Below are positions 5,483-7,242 of a stretch of 7,242 nucleotides of DNA, in pieces. The stretch's first letter is position 1, and each line of letters begins with the position of its first letter. A program made the translations under genes and the position numbers. Under the pieces are notes generated by a model. The model made no database searches and was not told where the DNA came from. It saw nothing but the letters and a program-made list of their open reading frames with translations. The stretch comes from UBA7378 sp049611805 (GTDB taxonomy: Bacteria > Pseudomonadota > Alphaproteobacteria > RS24), in contig JBMZAX010000029.1 of assembly GCA_049611805.1 (NCBI GenBank), positions 1 through 7,242 on the forward strand, read 5' to 3'.

Positions 5483-7242
5483 CGCACGGCACCGTGGCAG
5501 TGCTTGTATTTTTTGCCCGACCCGCACGGGCATGGCGCATTGCGCGCGATCTTGCCCCATGTTGCGGGATTATTCGGATCAAAAGCACCTGCTGCATTTC
5601 CGGCCGTATTTCCTGCCGTATTGCCAAGTGGCGTTCCCGCAGGCGGCGCTTGCGAGGGCTGAACGGCCCCGTCTGCCGGCAGGGTTGGGGCAACCTCCGG
5701 CATTTCCGGCATGGGCGGCGGCGTTTCCACCTGCACCCGCATAATATAGCGCACAACGTCTTGGCGCAGGGCCGACAGGAGATCGGAAAACAGCGAAAAC
5801 GCTTCCAGCTTAAACTCGCTTAGCGGGTCGCGTTGGCCGAAGCCGCGAAGCCCGACAATCTGGCGCAAATGTTCCAGCGTCACCAAATGGTCGCGCCAGT
5901 GCTGGTCGAGCGTTTGCAGCAGAACCGATTTTTCGACCTGGCGCATAATATCCGGCCCAATTTCGGTGGCGCGTGCCGCCGCCGCGCGGTCAACGGCATC
6001 GTGAAGCCGTGCGACAATTTCCTCATCGGCAATGCCTTCTTCGTCGGCCCAGTCGGAAAGCGGCATGTCGAGATTGTAAATTTCGCCAATCTCTTCGCGC
6101 AAGCCCTCCATGTCCCATTGGTCGGGATAGGCTTTCGGCGGCACATAGCGGGGCACCAGATCGTCGACAATCTGGTGGCGCATGTCGCGCACATTGTCAT
6201 TGACGGATTCGGCGCGCATGAAATCAATGCGTTGCTCGAACACCACTTTGCGCTGTTCGTTCATCACATCGTCATATTTCAGAATGTTTTTGCGAATGTC
6301 GAAATTGCGCGCCTCAACCTTTTGCTGCGCGCGTTCCAATGCCTTGTTGATCCATGGGTGCACAATGGCCTCGCCGTCTTTGAGGCCCAGCCTTTGCAAC
6401 ATGCCGTCCATGCGGTCGGTGCCGAAAATCCGCATCAGATCGTCTTCCAGACTCAGGAAAAAACACGACAGACCCGGATCGCCCTGACGCCCCGACCGGC
6501 CGCGCAACTGATTGTCAATGCGGCGGCTTTCATGGCGTTCGGTGCCGATGACGCAAAGCCCGCCCGCCTCAAGCGCCTTTTCTTTCAGCGCCGAAACTTC
6601 CGCCTCAATGTCGTGTTTGCGCGCGTCGCGTGCCGTGCCGTCAAGATTTTCCAATTCCTTGTCCAGCCGCATGTCGAGATTGCCGCCAAGCTGAATATCC
6701 GTGCCGCGTCCGGCCATATTGGTGGCAATGGTGACCGCGCCGGGCACACCGGCCAGGCTGATAATCTGCGCTTCCTGCTCGTGATAGCGCGCGTTCAGCA
6801 CATTATGTTTGATTTTTTTCTGCTTCAGCGCCGCCGACAGCGTTTCGGATTTTTCAATGCTCGTTGTGCCGACCAGCACCGGTTGGCCGCGCGTCTGGCA
6901 CTCGGTGACAAGCTCGATAATGGCGTCATTTTTTTCCGCCGCCGTGCGGTAAATCGCATCGTCTTCATCGAGCCTTGCAATATCCGTATTGGTCGGAATT
7001 TCAACCACGTCCAGCCCGTAAATATCCATGAATTCTTCCGCCTCGGTCAGCGCCGTGCCGGTCATGCCCGACAGCTTGTCATAGAGGCGGAAATAATTTT
7101 GAAATGTGACGGAGGCGAGCGTCTGGTTTTCCGGCTGAATGGGGGCGCCTTCCTTGGCCTCCAGCGCCTGATGCAGACCGTCTGAGAAGCGGCGGCCTTC
7201 CATCATGCGGCCGGTAAATTCGTCAATGATAATCACCTGACC
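5479..7242 (-). CDS. secA: Preprotein translocase ATPase SecA, C-terminal 587 residues (cut by the right window edge)
   Basis: SecA is the ATP-driven motor that pushes unfolded preproteins through SecYEG at the inner membrane. The frame is open at base 7242 and begins at GQVIIIDEFTGRMMEGRR, so the first ATPase motifs and most of the preprotein cross-linking domain are outside. Visible: the SGMTGTA segment (about 7053-7073), the second ATPase domain with NMAGRGTDI (about 6694-6722) and the arginine-finger motif QLRGRSGRQGDPG (about 6472-6510), then the helical scaffold and wing region through HWRDHL. A long Pro/Ala/Gly linker follows, and the C-terminal zinc motif CPCGSGKKYKHCHG (about 5497-5541), which in known SecA proteins binds zinc and contacts SecB. 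The last stretch includes short GNTAG repeats. It converges on accA and overlaps it by four bases. The partial length fits a normal protein of about 900 residues. Confidence 0.98.
   Translation of the reverse strand, partial: GQVIIIDEFTGRMMEGRRFSDGLHQALEAKEGAPIQPENQTLASVTFQNYFRLYDKLSGMTGTALTEAEEFMDIYGLDVVEIPTNTDIARLDEDDAIYRTAAEKNDAIIELVTECQTRGQPVLVGTTSIEKSETLSAALKQKKIKHNVLNARYHEQEAQIISLAGVPGAVTIATNMAGRGTDIQLGGNLDMRLDKELENLDGTARDARKHDIEAEVSALKEKALEAGGLCVIGTERHESRRIDNQLRGRSGRQGDPGLSCFFLSLEDDLMRIFGTDRMDGMLQRLGLKDGEAIVHPWINKALERAQQKVEARNFDIRKNILKYDDVMNEQRKVVFEQRIDFMRAESVNDNVRDMRHQIVDDLVPRYVPPKAYPDQWDMEGLREEIGEIYNLDMPLSDWADEEGIADEEIVARLHDAVDRAAAARATEIGPDIMRQVEKSVLLQTLDQHWRDHLVTLEHLRQIVGLRGFGQRDPLSEFKLEAFSLFSDLLSALRQDVVRYIMRVQVETPPPMPEMPEVAPTLPADGAVQPSQAPPAGTPLGNTAGNTAGNAAGAFDPNNPATWGKIARNAPCPCGSGKKYKHCHGAVR
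5484..5514 (+). terminator. Candidate terminator of accA, lying inside the secA 3' end
   Basis: Two bases after the accA stop, GCAC (5484-5487) can pair with GTGC (5500-5503). Inside this, past one mismatch, GC (5489-5490) pairs with GC (5497-5498). The hairpin is followed at once by the T-rich tail TTGTATTTTTT (5504-5514). The position is right for an intrinsic terminator of the rightward transcript. The stem is short and imperfect, and the T run is also the antisense of the Lys-Lys-Tyr-Lys codons of the SecA zinc motif, so it could be coincidental. Confidence 0.4.
5594..5629 (-). repeat. Imperfect 12-bp tandem repeats in the SecA linker
   Basis: Three units of 12 bp (5594-5605, 5606-5617, 5618-5629) share the pattern GTATTTCCnGCC on the plus strand and encode the GNTAGNTAGNAAG stretch just before the zinc motif. 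The unit length keeps the frame. The linker in SecA is known to vary in length between species, so slippage here would be tolerated. Confidence 0.7.

Noticed and set aside
5833..7185. Long open frame of 450 codons on the plus strand opposite secA
   Set aside because: It is antisense to clearly conserved SecA motifs, has no ribosome binding site of note, and its predicted protein is a low-information His/Arg/Ala-rich sequence typical of reverse-frame shadows in GC-rich DNA.

Overview
The window reads as an ordinary chromosomal housekeeping segment of an alphaproteobacterium. The coding sequence is moderately GC-rich, with strong G/C preference at third codon positions. The combination of divergent aroK-aroB, an xerD-accA pair and a nearby secA, and the sequences of those proteins, fit Alphaproteobacteria. 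The order cannot be fixed from this window. No tRNA, rRNA, insertion sequence, CRISPR array, phage gene or plasmid marker is visible, and no base-composition break suggests recent transfer.

Left part (1-968, minus strand): shikimate kinase (aroK) is followed 66 bp downstream by 3-dehydroquinate synthase (aroB, cut by the left edge). These are two steps of the shikimate pathway, probably one transcript. A 168-bp divergent promoter region (969-1136) follows. It holds two short direct repeats and a -10-like box.

Middle part (1137-5482, plus strand): four genes run together. They are a 45-residue single-pass membrane protein with a strong ribosome binding site, a 746-residue exported protein of unknown function whose GTG start lies inside the small gene, a XerD-type tyrosine recombinase whose start overlaps the previous stop, and, after a 90-bp gap, accA (acetyl-CoA carboxylase carboxyltransferase alpha subunit). 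The two overlaps suggest translational coupling of the first three genes. The two unknown proteins are the least explained content here.

Right part (5479-7242, minus strand): the C-terminal 587 residues of SecA, cut by the right edge. accA and secA converge and overlap by four bases; the palindrome CTAG supplies both stop codons. A hairpin with a T-rich tail that could end accA transcription lies inside the secA 3' end.

I found no clear sign of a new multi-gene system. The best candidates for follow-up are the small membrane protein and exported protein pair at 1137-3495, and the compact convergent accA/secA junction.
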